DNA from: JL08 sp963765555
Lineage (GTDB): Bacteria; Pseudomonadota; Alphaproteobacteria; Rhodobacterales; Rhodobacteraceae
Length of the DNA stretch: 64,000 nucleotides
Reading direction: 5' to 3'
Assembly: GCA_963765555.1 (NCBI GenBank)
Contig: CAVXWX010000003.1
Coordinates: forward strand, 62,001 to 126,000
Shown here: positions 44,375 to 54,518 of the stretch, in pieces
How the letters are laid out: each line of letters starts with the position of its first letter
How positions within the stretch are numbered: position 1 is the first letter of the stretch
Position numbers and translations under genes: made by a program
The notes under the pieces: generated by a model
What the model saw: the letters and a program-made list of their open reading frames with translations, nothing else
What the model was told of the DNA's origin: nothing
Databases searched by the model: none

Positions 44375-47300
44375 ATGGCAGGGATTTGGGCAACGGCGCT
44401 GGAGGATTTTTGGGGGATCACGGCACAACTGTCGCGTCTGGACGGGGAATACGACCTGAATTTCAAGGCCACGACTGCAGAGGGCACGGCCTATATCGTC
44501 AAGGTGATGCGGGCCGGGTGCGACCCCGAACTGATTGATTTGCAGGTGTCCGCGCTGGCCCATACGGCACAGTATGCACCTGATGTTCCGATGCCGCGCG
44601 TTGTCAGTGCGCTTGACGGGGCAAACAGCCTTGTTGTGCGCGATGCCGAGGGCAAGGACCGTCTGATGTGGGTGCAAACGGCATTGTCCGGGGGCTGCTA
44701 CGCGGCGTTCAAACCGCATTCCCTTCCGCTTATTCATGCGCTCGGGCGTCAGACGGGGCGACTTGCTGCAACGCTGGAACAGTTTCAGCATGACGCGCTT
44801 GCGCGGGATTTCAAATGGAACCTGACCCAATCAGACTGGATCACGGACAAGCTGGACGTGATAGAAAACCCCGACCGTCGCGCGATGATCAAGGCGATAT
44901 GTGATGAATTTTCAGCCATAAAGCCGGCGCTGGACCGGCTGGCCGTGCAGGCGGTTCACAATGATCTGAACGATTATAATATCCTTGTTGAGCTGGACGG
45001 ATCGGTGCCCGCAGTGACGGGATTGATCGATCTGGGCGACATGTGCGCCGCTCCCCGCATTTGTGACCTTGCGATCGCTGCGGCTTATGTGGTGCTGGAT
45101 CATCCCGCTCCGGAAAAGGCCGCGTCGGCCCTGATCGCGGGCTATCACGCGGAAAACCCGCTGACAGGTGCGGAAATTGATTTGGTCTGGCCGTTGCTGC
45201 GCATGCGCCTGGCAAAAAGTGTTGTAAACTCAACCTTGATGGCGCGCGAAACACCCGATGATCCTTATGTCACGATCTCGCAAGCACCGGCGTGGCGGTT
45301 TCTGGAACAGGCGGACATTGATGCCGAATTGCTGCGCTGTCGGTTGCGCAGCACCTGTGGTTTGCCGATTGACGATGCGGCGGCGCGCACAGCCGCATGG
45401 CTGGCATCCGCGCGCGGTAGTTTTGCCGATGTGATCGGTGTGTCATTGCAGGACGCCCCGATGGGCGCACTGTCGGTTGAAGCATCGACAACACCACGCA
45501 ACCCGTTCGATCTGGCCCATGCCGAAGCAGCGGCCATTGGCAGTGAAACGTTCGGCCCCGATGACATCTGGCTGGGATACTACGCAGAGCCGCGCCTGAT
45601 CTACACGGCCCCTGCCTTTCGCAAAGGGAAATGGAAAGCATCGGACCGCCGGACAGTGCATCTGGGCGTTGATGTGTTCGCGCCGGCGGGTACGGACGTG
45701 CGCGCGCCGATGGCGGGCACTGTCGCCTACACCGAAAACCGCACCGGCGCATTGGATTATGGCGGGATGGTGATCCTGCAGCACGTCACGCCCAAGGGCG
45801 ACGTGTTTCATACACTTTACGGTCATCTTGACCCCGCCAGTTGCGCAGATTTGCGCGCGGGCCAAGATGTAGAAAAAGGCGCCGCGTTCGCGCGGCTGGG
45901 CGCGGATGATTGTAACGGCGGCTGGGCCCCGCATTTGCATTTTCAGTTGGCGTTGTCCCTGTCGGGCATGGGCACAGACTGGCCCGGTGTGGCCGATCCG
46001 GATGAAATGGCGCTGTGGGGCGCGATCTGCCCGAACCCGGCGGCGTTGCTGAACCTTGAAGATGCTCATGTTGCCCATAGCCCGGTTGACAAGGCCCATG
46101 TCCGCGACACACGGATCAAGCATTTTGGCGGCAACCTGAAACTCAGCTATAGTGATCCTGTGATGCTGTTGCGGGGCTGGAAACATCATCTGTTTGATGA
46201 TTGGGGCCGGCCCTATCTGGATGCCTACAACAACGTTCCGCATGTCGGGCACGCCCATCCGCGCATTCAGGCAGTGGTCGCGGACCAGTTGCTGCGGATG
46301 AATTCGAACACCCGCTATCTGCATCCCGCACAGGCGGCGTTTGCGGAAAAGCTGCTGTCGAAACTGCCGCCGGAACTGTCTGTCTGTTGGTTCGTCAATT
46401 CGGGAAGCGAGGCCAACGAACTGGCCTTGCGACTGGCGCGGGCAGCAACAGGCGGGCGGGCGATGATCACACCGGATCATGGCTATCACGGCAACACCAC
46501 AGGCGCGATTGACATATCTGCCTATAAGTTCAACGCACGCGGTGGCATCGGCCAACCCGATTGGGTCGAACTGGTCGATATTCCCGATGATTATCGCGGC
46601 GCTTTCCGGCGCGATGATCCCGAACGGGGGCCACATTTTGCCGCGCAGGTTGATGCCGCGCTGGACCGGATGGGCAACAAAGGCCACAAGCTGGCCGGTT
46701 TCATCGCCGAAACATTTCCCTCTGTCGGCGGCCAGATCATCCCGCCACCGGGCTACCTGCAAGGCGTGTATGACAGGATCCGCGCGGCAGGGGGCGTCTG
46801 TATCGCGGACGAGGTCCAAACCGGGCTGGGCCGTCTGGGATCACATTATTTTGCGTTTCAGGCGCAGGGCGTTCTGCCCGATATGGTGGTTCTGGGTAAA
46901 CCGATCGGCAACGGGCATCCTATCGGTGTCGTGATCAGCACGCCCGAAATTGCCGCCGCCTTTGCCAAAGGCCCCGAGTTTTTTTCGACCTTCGGTGGTT
47001 CGACCCTGTCCTGTCGGGTGGGCAAGACCGTGCTGGATATTGTTGATGACGAAGGGCTGATGCAGAACGCGGATACGAATGGGGCGCCGGTTGATGGACG
47101 GATTGCACGATCTGGCCGGGCAATTTCCTTTGATCGGGGATGTTCGCGGCATGGGGTTGTTCGTTGGCGTCGAACTGGTCAGGGACCGTGCCAGCCGCGC
47201 CCCCGCCACGCAGGCAACGTCCTATATTCTTAACCGGATGCGTGAAGAACGGATTCTGATGGGGCGCGAAGGCCCCGATGATAACATCCTGAAAATCCGA

Positions 47301-47387
47301 CCGCCGCTGACGATCGATGCAGAAGGGATCGATATGGTTCTGGACCGGTTGGGTGCGATCCTGTCCGAAACCGGAAGCGCACCCTAG
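44375..47387 (+). pseudogene. Kinase / M23 / class III aminotransferase fusion, frameshifted
   Basis: A three-part protein, about 1003 residues if one surplus base is removed. Part 1 (1-~330) is an APH-type small-molecule kinase with catalytic HNDLNDYNI and metal-binding LIDLGD. Part 2 (~390-560) is an M23/LytM-like domain (HLGVDVFAPAGTDVRAPMAGTV, HLHFQL). Part 3 (~580-1003) is a class III PLP aminotransferase fold with PLP Lys in VVLGKPIGNGHPIG. The frame is lost after NADT: ACG (47075-47077), surplus A, then ATG (47079), whose frame carries the rest (GRRLMDGLHDL...). Kinase plus ammonia/phospho-lyase acting on a hydroxylated amine is the likely logic. Confidence 0.8.
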
Positions 47388-47400
47388 GGGCGTTTTCCGG

Positions 47401-49816
47401 TCAGGCCGCGCGCGCAGCAGGTACCGGTGTTGCGGTTGCGAAGGCCTCCCATTCCAGATTGCCGCGATACCGGTGCGACAGTTGGCCAGAGCTGTCCATC
47501 AGCAACAGGTGAAGCCAGCGGTTATCAAACAGGGCGCGCACATCTGGATGACGGGCCAGAATATCGGCCACGGCTTGGGCAGGGGCTTCGATGCAAACCG
47601 AAAGGCGCAAGGGATCGTGGGCAAACGTGGTTCCGTCATGCACCGATTGCCATGGCAATCCGGACCGCAGCACCCCGCCGTTGCCTTCGACGACGCCAAC
47701 GCCACCGGTCACGTTGTGCAGCAGCTTGTTGCCCGCCCCGAATACATCGGGCGCAACCACCGATCCGTAATATTGCAGGCTGATCCAGCTGGCCACCACA
47801 ACCGGTGCAGTCAGGATCAGTTCCAGCACGCCAAACCCGTCGTCCTTTTCCCAATTGTAATCATGCAGGAACGCGCGCCCCCCCAACCCCTTGCCACGGG
47901 TGCGTGACCTTGGCGCGGCTATAAAGGCATTGCATCCGGCCAGCGCCCATTCGGGGCGGGTTTCGGCCCAGTCTGTGCTGCGGCTGGCGATTTGTGTGCC
48001 ATTTGCCGCGCGGGGCAGGCGAACCGCACGTTCTGTCCGCGCAATTTTACCGGCTGCCGCCAACCAGCCTTTGGCTTTGGTCACCAGTGCCGCGTGGGCG
48101 CGATGGGCAAGGTCGGATGTGAACAGCGTGACAGCATCGGTTGTTGTATCATGCAATCCGCCCAGAAAAACGGTGTCTTTCGGAATATCGATGCCGTCCT
48201 GTGCCAAACCGGCGCGCACCTCGGCGGTGTTCAGCAATCCGGCAAGAAGCCGTGCGTTGACATCGCCGGCATACCCGCCGCACGCGCCGCAATGCAGCGC
48301 GCTGGCATGGGGGTTGTTCACCACATTCGCGCCATGGCCCACCAATAATACAAGCGGTGCAAAACCCGATGTCATCGACATTGCCCGCAGGATTGTGCCG
48401 GCTGCGGCAATCCTGTCTGTCAGCGGCAGGGCATCGTCCAGATGGGGCTGGTGTGCATCGGTTGCGGATGGCGTGTGGCAACCCAAGCGCATCCCGCACC
48501 AGTTTACCGGCATAAACCGGCCCTGTTGCCTCGACAAAGGCGAAGGAAGACACCGCCGCCAGTTTGAACCGCCCCCACGCCCGGGATGTGCGCGCAGTAA
48601 GGCGGGCCGATTGATCCGCCTCCTGCGTTTGCGCACAGGTCGACGTGCTGGTCAGCCCCGGATTTAACAGGACGGGCAGGCGGTTTTCATCGACATCCGA
48701 CGCAAAAGAACGGTGCGCCGGTGTAAGGCCGAAAAACCCGGCAAATCCAAGCGTCTGAATGTTGGGGTCAAGCGATTCCAGCGCCCGCCGAAACACTTCC
48801 GAGCGTACATCGATGCAGAACGCAGCCTGAAGTTCGGGCCGGCCATCAGGTGTGTCTTGCCCGTCCTTTGCCAGCGTGTTGGCAAGGCCGCGCTGGGCCG
48901 CATGTTCGGCGGCGTCTTGCAGCACCGTTGTTGCGATTTGCCCGGCAGACGCGACCGGCGGCGCGGCGTGGGCCGCGCAGGTATCAGACCAAAGCGATGC
49001 GATCTGCGGCTTGTAATGTTCAAACAGGGCTTTGTCCCAGATCAGCCGGATTGTCAGCAGATCCGTTGTGATGGCGTCGGTTGTGCCAGCCAGTTCGGCC
49101 TGCCACAGTTTCTGACGCGCAAGTTGCGACCACCCGCCCAGACCCAGCAAAAGCTGGTGGAAATACGTCGGGGCGGCGGCCGGTGTCAAAGCGATGGCAT
49201 CACAGGCCAGCGGCAGCGCCGTTCTGGCGCGGGCAGGCATCGCGGCCACCGTGGCGGAAAACCCCGTTAATCCCGTAATTTCCGGCGTCAGATCACGGCT
49301 GGCGAAAATCTGCCAGCTTTCGAACGCGCCGCGACCGGACGTGGCCTGCCACAACGCCTGTCCTGTATCGAAATACCCAGCCGCCCACGCGCCAAACCGG
49401 TCTTCAATCAGGCCGGGCCAGTCGATGCCGGATACCTGTGCGGCAAGGTGGGCAATTGTGGGCAGCGCGCTGGCCGCGTCATCTTCTTGGGCTGCGGCTG
49501 TTTTCAGCGCGTCCAGGCTGTCGGGCGCGCCCGAAGGGGCGCGGGCCAGTGCCGCGATCAAATCCTCGTCTGTGATCGTGCCATCCGAAATCCGTGCCTG
49601 ATACCAACTGCGCGGCATGGTGACCGGCATACCGGCCACCCGACCCATCAGCGCGGACACATCGGCCAGCGTCTGGTTCGTCTGGCCAAGAAACGGATTG
49701 ACGGCAACCGAAGAAGACAAGGGCCAAAGCGGCGGGATGGCGCGGCTTGCCGCTTCGGAGGCTGCATGAAGTTCAAGGTGCAGGCCGGACGTTCCGCCAT
49801 GGGTTTCAGGCTTCAT
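47401..49816 (-). pseudogene. dabA: DabA, inorganic-carbon pump subunit (DUF2309), frameshifted
   Basis: Zinc-dependent, carbonic-anhydrase-like subunit of the DAB CO2/bicarbonate pump, about 804 residues after correction. From ATG 49816 the frame holds C334 and D336 (AFCIDVRSE), two of the zinc-site residues. The other two, in VGHGANVVNNPHASALHCGACGG, lie in the following frame, open to 47401. The switch falls near 48464-48480, where the expected LGLPH-PSATDAHQPHLDDALPLTDRI needs one base fewer. So the catalytic site is split: if the frameshift is real the pump is dead. It overlaps dabB by four bases. Confidence 0.85.
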
Positions 49817-51402
49817 TTTGCGACTCCTTTTTTGAAAGTTGTGTAGCGCGACCAGCCGTTCAAAAGGCGGTCTTCGATGGCATTGATGTAAAGGCCATTG
49901 GACAGATGGATGCGCAGGCCCTGCGCCGCGGGATGGTGCGACCACAACGGCAATGTGGCTTGCGCCAGCGCCACCATGCCAAAGCTGAACAGCGCCAGCA
50001 GGATCAGCGCCCATTCAAGGGCACCGGGTGCGGGTGTCGGCGGCAACGCGGCCGATGTGATCCATTCCGATCCGCGCTGCAGCGCGACGTAGCTGGCGGC
50101 GGCGACAAATGACAAGGCTGCGGTGCGGCGGGTCAGGGCGCGCGGTGCGGCATCGGCCAGACCTTGCGCCAAAAGATAGGCGACACCGAATATCAGGATG
50201 GCGCCCAAGGCCACCGCTTGCGGTGATTTCGCCCCGAACCCGATGATCCAGCCGGACGTGACATAGACAAGGCCGTAAATGGCAATGGCAAGGCCGAACG
50301 CCCGTGCCACGGCGCGCAGATCGGGCACCGCGACAGGGCCGGGTTTGCGGATCGCCGCAACCCGTTCAATTGCGCCGCCCGCCGACAAAAAGGCGTGCGC
50401 CTTGTAAAGCGAATGGGCGACGATATGCAAAAGCGCCAGCGGAAACAGTGCAAGACCGCATTGCAGGATCATGAACCCCATCTGCGCAACGGTCGACCAT
50501 GCCAGCGATGCCTTGACCGTGGGTTGCGTCAGCATCACAAGCCCGCCGAACAGCGCGGTAAACCCGCCCACCATGACCAGAACGGCCAAGACCAAAGGCG
50601 ACAGCAGCAACAGATCGGCAAACCGGATCAAAAGAAACCCGCCCCCGTTCACCACCCCTGCATGCAACAGCGCCGAAACAGGGGTCGGGGCCTCCATCAC
50701 TTCGGTCAGCCAGCCATGGGTCGGGAACTGCGCAGATTTGAGAAGGGCCGCCAAGGCGATCAGGGCCGCCGCACCCGCTGCCAATGTGCCACCTTCGCCC
50801 AACCGTGCAGCGGCCAGTATGTCGGAAATCTGGGTTGTGCCGTAGGCCGCCACCAGCATCAGCGCCGCCGCGATCAGCGCGGCATCACCCGCGCGCGCCG
50901 TTACGAATTTTTTATAGGCGGCACGCTGTGCGGCCACGCGACCGGGATAGAACAGCAACAAGCGGTGCAGGCACAGGCTTGTCACAATCCATGCAGCGAT
51001 AAACTGGATCAGGTTGCCCGATTGCACCAGCAGCAGAACCGCAGCCAAAGTGCCCGCCAGCCAGATGGTAAAATCGGTCTGGCGCTGTTCTCCGTCCAGA
51101 TAGGTCCGTGAATAGCGCATCACGACCCACCCGATAAAGGCGACCAGACCCAGCATTGTCACGCTGACAACATCCACCCGCGATGACAATCCCATGCCAG
51201 CCAGACCCAACAGGGGGCTGTCGCCTGCGCCTTTGACGATCAAGACTGCCAGCGAAAGCACACTGACCGCCAGCGCAACAAGGGCGGCCGCTTCCCCCAG
51301 CAGCGCGCCTGCGCGGGGCGGGGTGTCGCGCCGCAGATGCAGCCATAGGGCAACGCCGAAAAGCGCGGCGGGGGCGAGGAGGGGCACGGTATAGATCAGC
51401 AT
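49813..51402 (-). CDS. dabB: DabB, NuoL-like membrane subunit of inorganic-carbon pump
   Basis: A 529-residue membrane protein of the proton-conducting NuoL/MrpA family with ~13-14 spans. It has the key Lys/Glu-bearing channel region LKSAQFPTHGWLTEVMEAPTPVSALLHAGVVNGGGFLLIRF and the downstream HIVAHSLYKAHAFLSAGG. It couples ion flow to CO2 hydration by DabA. The start is ATG 51402, with TTGGAG upstream; a TTG at 51414 is an alternative. Not a complex I subunit, since no other nuo gene is present. Confidence 0.9.
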   Translation of the reverse strand: MLIYTVPLLAPAALFGVALWLHLRRDTPPRAGALLGEAAALVALAVSVLSLAVLIVKGAGDSPLLGLAGMGLSSRVDVVSVTMLGLVAFIGWVVMRYSRTYLDGEQRQTDFTIWLAGTLAAVLLLVQSGNLIQFIAAWIVTSLCLHRLLLFYPGRVAAQRAAYKKFVTARAGDAALIAAALMLVAAYGTTQISDILAAARLGEGGTLAAGAAALIALAALLKSAQFPTHGWLTEVMEAPTPVSALLHAGVVNGGGFLLIRFADLLLLSPLVLAVLVMVGGFTALFGGLVMLTQPTVKASLAWSTVAQMGFMILQCGLALFPLALLHIVAHSLYKAHAFLSAGGAIERVAAIRKPGPVAVPDLRAVARAFGLAIAIYGLVYVTSGWIIGFGAKSPQAVALGAILIFGVAYLLAQGLADAAPRALTRRTAALSFVAAASYVALQRGSEWITSAALPPTPAPGALEWALILLALFSFGMVALAQATLPLWSHHPAAQGLRIHLSNGLYINAIEDRLLNGWSRYTTFKKGVAK

Positions 51403-51454
51403 CGGATACTCCAACTTGGCAGGGGTGTTGTCCGGCGTGATACACGCAGCAGCA

Positions 51455-51481
51455 TTGTGAAATAAAATTCATTGTTCACAA
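51455..51481. promoter_or_regulatory. Inverted repeat in the dabB-LysR divergent promoter
   Basis: TTGTGAA (51455-51461), 13-base A+T-rich spacer, TTCACAA (51475-51481): perfect seven-base arms centred between dabB and the LysR gene. The likely operator of that LysR protein. The spacing excludes a CRP site (TGTGA-N6-TCACA). Confidence 0.55.
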
Positions 51482-51507
51482 CGTTTCGTTCGTTTAAAGC
51501 GAATGAT

Positions 51508-52398
51508 ATGCCGGATATGAATTTCAACCACTTGCGGTATTTCTGGCAGGTTGCCCATGACGGGAACCTGACGCGCACCGCGTCGCGCCTGAACCTGTCG
51601 CAATCTGCGGTTTCGGTGCAGATCCGGAAACTTGAGGATCGGCTGGGCCACGCCTTGTTTGAGCGGCGCGGGCGGCAACTGCACCTGACCGAGGCCGGGC
51701 GGATCACACTGGATTACGCCGATACGATTTTCGGCGCGGGTCAGGATCTGATGGCAACACTTAGCCGCACAGGCAGCCCGCGACAGGTGTTGCGTGTGGG
51801 CGCGCTGGCCACGTTGTCGCGCAACTTCCAGATCGAATTTCTGCGCCCGTTGCTGGGGCAGGCGGATGTCGAACTTGTGCTGCGCTCGGGCACGTCGATG
51901 GAATTGCTGCAAGGGCTGGAAACGCTCAGCCTTGATGTGGTGTTGACCAATCGCATACCGGCACCGGATGCGCTGACGACCTTTATTGCGCATCCTGTGT
52001 CGGAACAACCTGTCAGCGTTATCGGGACGCCGGCGCGCCTGCAGCAGGCCGAAACCTTGCCAGACCTTTTGATGGGGCATCCCATGATCGTCCCGACCAA
52101 GGAAAGCCCTGTCAGAACCGGCTTTGATACGCTGTGTGAACGGCTTGGCATTTCACCGGTACTGGCGGCTGAAGTCGATGACATGGCCATGATGCGGCTG
52201 CTGGCGCGCGAAGATATCGGCCTTGCGGTTTTGCCACCGATCGTTGTGAAAAACGAACTTGCCTCGGGCTTGCTGAAAGAGGCGGATCATCTGGTCGGCC
52301 TGACGGAAAGCTTTCATGCGGTAACGGTCAAGCGCAAGTTTCCCAACCCGTTGCTGGCGGGTCTACTTGCCCCGCCGGATGAAGATACCGGCCTGTGA
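51508..52398 (+). CDS. LysR-family regulator divergent to dabBA
   Basis: A 296-residue LysR regulator with N-terminal helix-turn-helix (MNFNHLRYFWQVAHDGNLTRTASRLNLSQSAVSVQIRKLEDRLG) and an effector domain. The N-terminal region resembles NhaR-type LysR proteins. Start ATG 51508 (or 51517, MNFNHL); no clear Shine-Dalgarno sequence. Divergent orientation and the shared inverted repeat make it the probable regulator of dabBA, perhaps responding to CO2, pH or sodium (inference). Confidence 0.9.
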   Translation: MPDMNFNHLRYFWQVAHDGNLTRTASRLNLSQSAVSVQIRKLEDRLGHALFERRGRQLHLTEAGRITLDYADTIFGAGQDLMATLSRTGSPRQVLRVGALATLSRNFQIEFLRPLLGQADVELVLRSGTSMELLQGLETLSLDVVLTNRIPAPDALTTFIAHPVSEQPVSVIGTPARLQQAETLPDLLMGHPMIVPTKESPVRTGFDTLCERLGISPVLAAEVDDMAMMRLLAREDIGLAVLPPIVVKNELASGLLKEADHLVGLTESFHAVTVKRKFPNPLLAGLLAPPDEDTGL

Positions 52399-52460
52399 TT
52401 TGTTGCAGATACAACGGCCTGCAATAGACCCGTGACAGCAGAGATGGTAGTTCAAGGCCT

Positions 52461-53471
52461 ATGGGTACGATCACATCTCTTTTTGTGCGCAAGGTGGTTC
52501 GCGCAGCCGGACAGGATATCGATCGCGCGGCTGTTTTGCGATCTGTCGGGCTTGATCCCGATCGCCAGATCGACGTGACCGAACGGATCACGGATGTTGC
52601 CTATTACGACATGTTGGAAACCATAGCGGCGCAGTTGGATGACGCTGTCGCCTTTCCTTTGCGGGTTGGCCAGTCGATGGACGCCGATGATTACGGCGCG
52701 TTCGGGCTGGCGTGGAAAACAGCGCCGACATTGCGCGGATCACTGCAACGGGCCGAACGCTATGCGCAGCTTTTGACATCCGTCGCGGCGTACGAAGTGT
52801 GTGACACAGATCGGGGCGCATTTTTCAGAACGCACCGGTCAGGGGCCCGCAGGTTGGGCATGCGCCTGTCAAACGAGGCGACGCTGGCCAGTGTCACATC
52901 GATCATCCGGCAGGTTTCACCCGCGCCGTTTTCCCCGCTTGAGGTGCATTTCCAGCATCCGGCCCCTGCATCGATTGCCGCGCACGAGGCGTATTTTGGC
53001 TGTCCGGTTCACTTTGGGTCGGACGCGGATGAAATCCTGATATCGTCCGTTGATCTGGATCGACCCAATCACCTTGGGGATCCTGCCGTTTCAAGGTTTC
53101 TGGATGCGCATTTGCAATCCCAGCTTGCCGCCCAAACCGGGCAAACATCATTTGAAGACGTTATGATGCGCAAAATTTCGGATGCCCTGAGCGAGGGTGT
53201 CCCGCGGGCGGCCCGCATTGCGCGCGAGATGGGCGTAAGTGAAAGAACCCTGCATCGCAGGGTGTCCCAACATGGCACTTCCTTCCAGTCCATCCTTGAA
53301 AATGCGCAACGTCGTCTGGCCGAAGGGCTTTTGGTTCAAAGTGACCATTCCATCGCCGAGATTGCCTTTCTAACCGGATTTTCCGAACAAAGCGCCTTTA
53401 CACGGGCGTTCAAGCGCTGGGTGAACGAGACACCCGCCGCCTTTCGTGAAACCCGCGGGGCAACTCGGTAA
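52461..53471 (+). CDS. AraC-family regulator (Arabinose_bd-type N-domain)
   Basis: A 336-residue AraC regulator of the OruR/ArgR-like type. The ~190-residue N-terminal domain (LRGSLQRAERYAQLL..., HFQHPAPASIAAHEAYFGCPVHFG) is an effector domain. The C-terminal double helix-turn-helix reads ARIAREMGVSERTLHRRVSQHGTSFQSILENAQRRLAEGLL...SIAEIAFLTGFSEQSAFTRAFKRWVNETPAAFR. A tandem operator lies ten bases after its stop, in front of the NmrA-like gene. Confidence 0.93.
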   Translation: MGTITSLFVRKVVRAAGQDIDRAAVLRSVGLDPDRQIDVTERITDVAYYDMLETIAAQLDDAVAFPLRVGQSMDADDYGAFGLAWKTAPTLRGSLQRAERYAQLLTSVAAYEVCDTDRGAFFRTHRSGARRLGMRLSNEATLASVTSIIRQVSPAPFSPLEVHFQHPAPASIAAHEAYFGCPVHFGSDADEILISSVDLDRPNHLGDPAVSRFLDAHLQSQLAAQTGQTSFEDVMMRKISDALSEGVPRAARIAREMGVSERTLHRRVSQHGTSFQSILENAQRRLAEGLLVQSDHSIAEIAFLTGFSEQSAFTRAFKRWVNETPAAFRETRGATR

Positions 53472-53480
53472 CGCCGGGTC

Positions 53481-53517
53481 TGGCAGGATCGGTCAAACGA
53501 CTGGCAGGTACGGTCAA
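53481..53517 (+). promoter_or_regulatory. Tandem direct-repeat operator for the AraC regulator
   Basis: TGGCAGGATCGGTCAA (53481-53496) and TGGCAGGTACGGTCAA (53502-53517): 14 of 16 bases identical, 21 bases apart (two helical turns), which is the classical AraC-class operator geometry. It ends 56 bases before the NmrA-like ATG, where it could touch the -35 region. Confidence 0.75.
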
Positions 53518-53573
53518 TACAAATCCCGGGGCTGTCCTGCAGTCTGGCTGCATCATACCAAAGCAGGAGATTT

Positions 53574-54404
53574 ATGATGCAAACCCAACCTATTCTTGTG
53601 ATCGGCGCCAGCGGCAAAACCGGCAGCCGGATCGCCAATACCCTGTCCCGGCGCGGCTTTGATGTGCGCAAAGGCACACGCAACGCAGCCATCCCGTTCG
53701 ATTGGGATGATGAAGCCACATGGGCACCCGCACTTGACGGTGTGTCGGCGGCCTATGTGTCGTATTTTCCCGATCTGGCCTTTCCCGGGGCTGCCGACAA
53801 GATCCGCGCCTTGTCCGCGCTTGCGAAATCAATGGGCACGCAGCGGCTTGTTCTGTTGTCGGGGCGTGGGGAAACCCATGCTGAGATCTGTGAAAACATC
53901 GTGCGCAATTCCGGCGTCGATTATACGTTGGTCCGATGCGCGTGGTTCGCCCAGAATTTTAGCGAAGGTTACCTGCGTGATCCGGTTCTGGGCGGAGAGA
54001 TTGCCCTGCCTGCCGGGGACGTGCGCGAACCGATTGTCGATGTCGATGACATCGCCGATGTCGCCGTTGCAGCCCTGACAGAAGACGGCCATTCCGGTGC
54101 TCTTTATGAAATCACCGGCCCGCGCCTTTTGCATTTTTCGCAAGCGGCTGCTGAACTGGCCAAGGCGGCGGGCAGACCGGTGCGCTACGTGCCCATTACG
54201 CTGGCGCAATTCCACAGTGCCATGACCGAGATCGGTGGCGCATTTATTGCCGATGTGTTCACCCATGTGTGCGAAGAGGCGCTGGATGGGCGCAACGAAT
54301 GGCTGGGCGACGGGGTGCAACGGGCGCTGGGCCGTGCGCCGCGCGATTTCACCGAATTTTGCAACAGTGCCGCCGCGTCGGGGGCCTGGCAGGAAGCTGC
54401 CTGA
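53574..54404 (+). CDS. NmrA-like NAD(P)-binding oxidoreductase
   Basis: A 276-residue atypical short-chain dehydrogenase. The N-terminal dinucleotide motif ILVIGASGKTGSRIANTL is clear (G-x-x-G-x-x-G). The catalytic Tyr-x-x-x-Lys is absent, as in NmrA/quinone-oxidoreductase-2-type proteins that sense or reduce small electrophiles. AGGAGATTT precedes ATG 53574; ATG 53577 is equally usable. Predicted target of the upstream AraC regulator. Confidence 0.88.
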   Translation: MMQTQPILVIGASGKTGSRIANTLSRRGFDVRKGTRNAAIPFDWDDEATWAPALDGVSAAYVSYFPDLAFPGAADKIRALSALAKSMGTQRLVLLSGRGETHAEICENIVRNSGVDYTLVRCAWFAQNFSEGYLRDPVLGGEIALPAGDVREPIVDVDDIADVAVAALTEDGHSGALYEITGPRLLHFSQAAAELAKAAGRPVRYVPITLAQFHSAMTEIGGAFIADVFTHVCEEALDGRNEWLGDGVQRALGRAPRDFTEFCNSAAASGAWQEAA

Positions 54405-54518
54405 TACCGGCGTACGCCGACATTCAAATCGGGGTCATCTGTGATCCCTTGCGCATCCTGCCCGGCGAAAACGGGGCAGGGTGCCGCCGCCTTGATCTTC
54501 AAACCGAAAGGAACTCTC

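Noticed and set aside
49813..51402. NuoL subunit of complex I or Mrp antiporter subunit
   Set aside because: No other nuo or mrp genes nearby, and it overlaps dabA by four bases, the DAB arrangement.
51455..51481. CRP binding site in front of dabB
   Set aside because: The TGTGA and TCACA parts are 15 bases apart, not 6; the geometry does not fit CRP.
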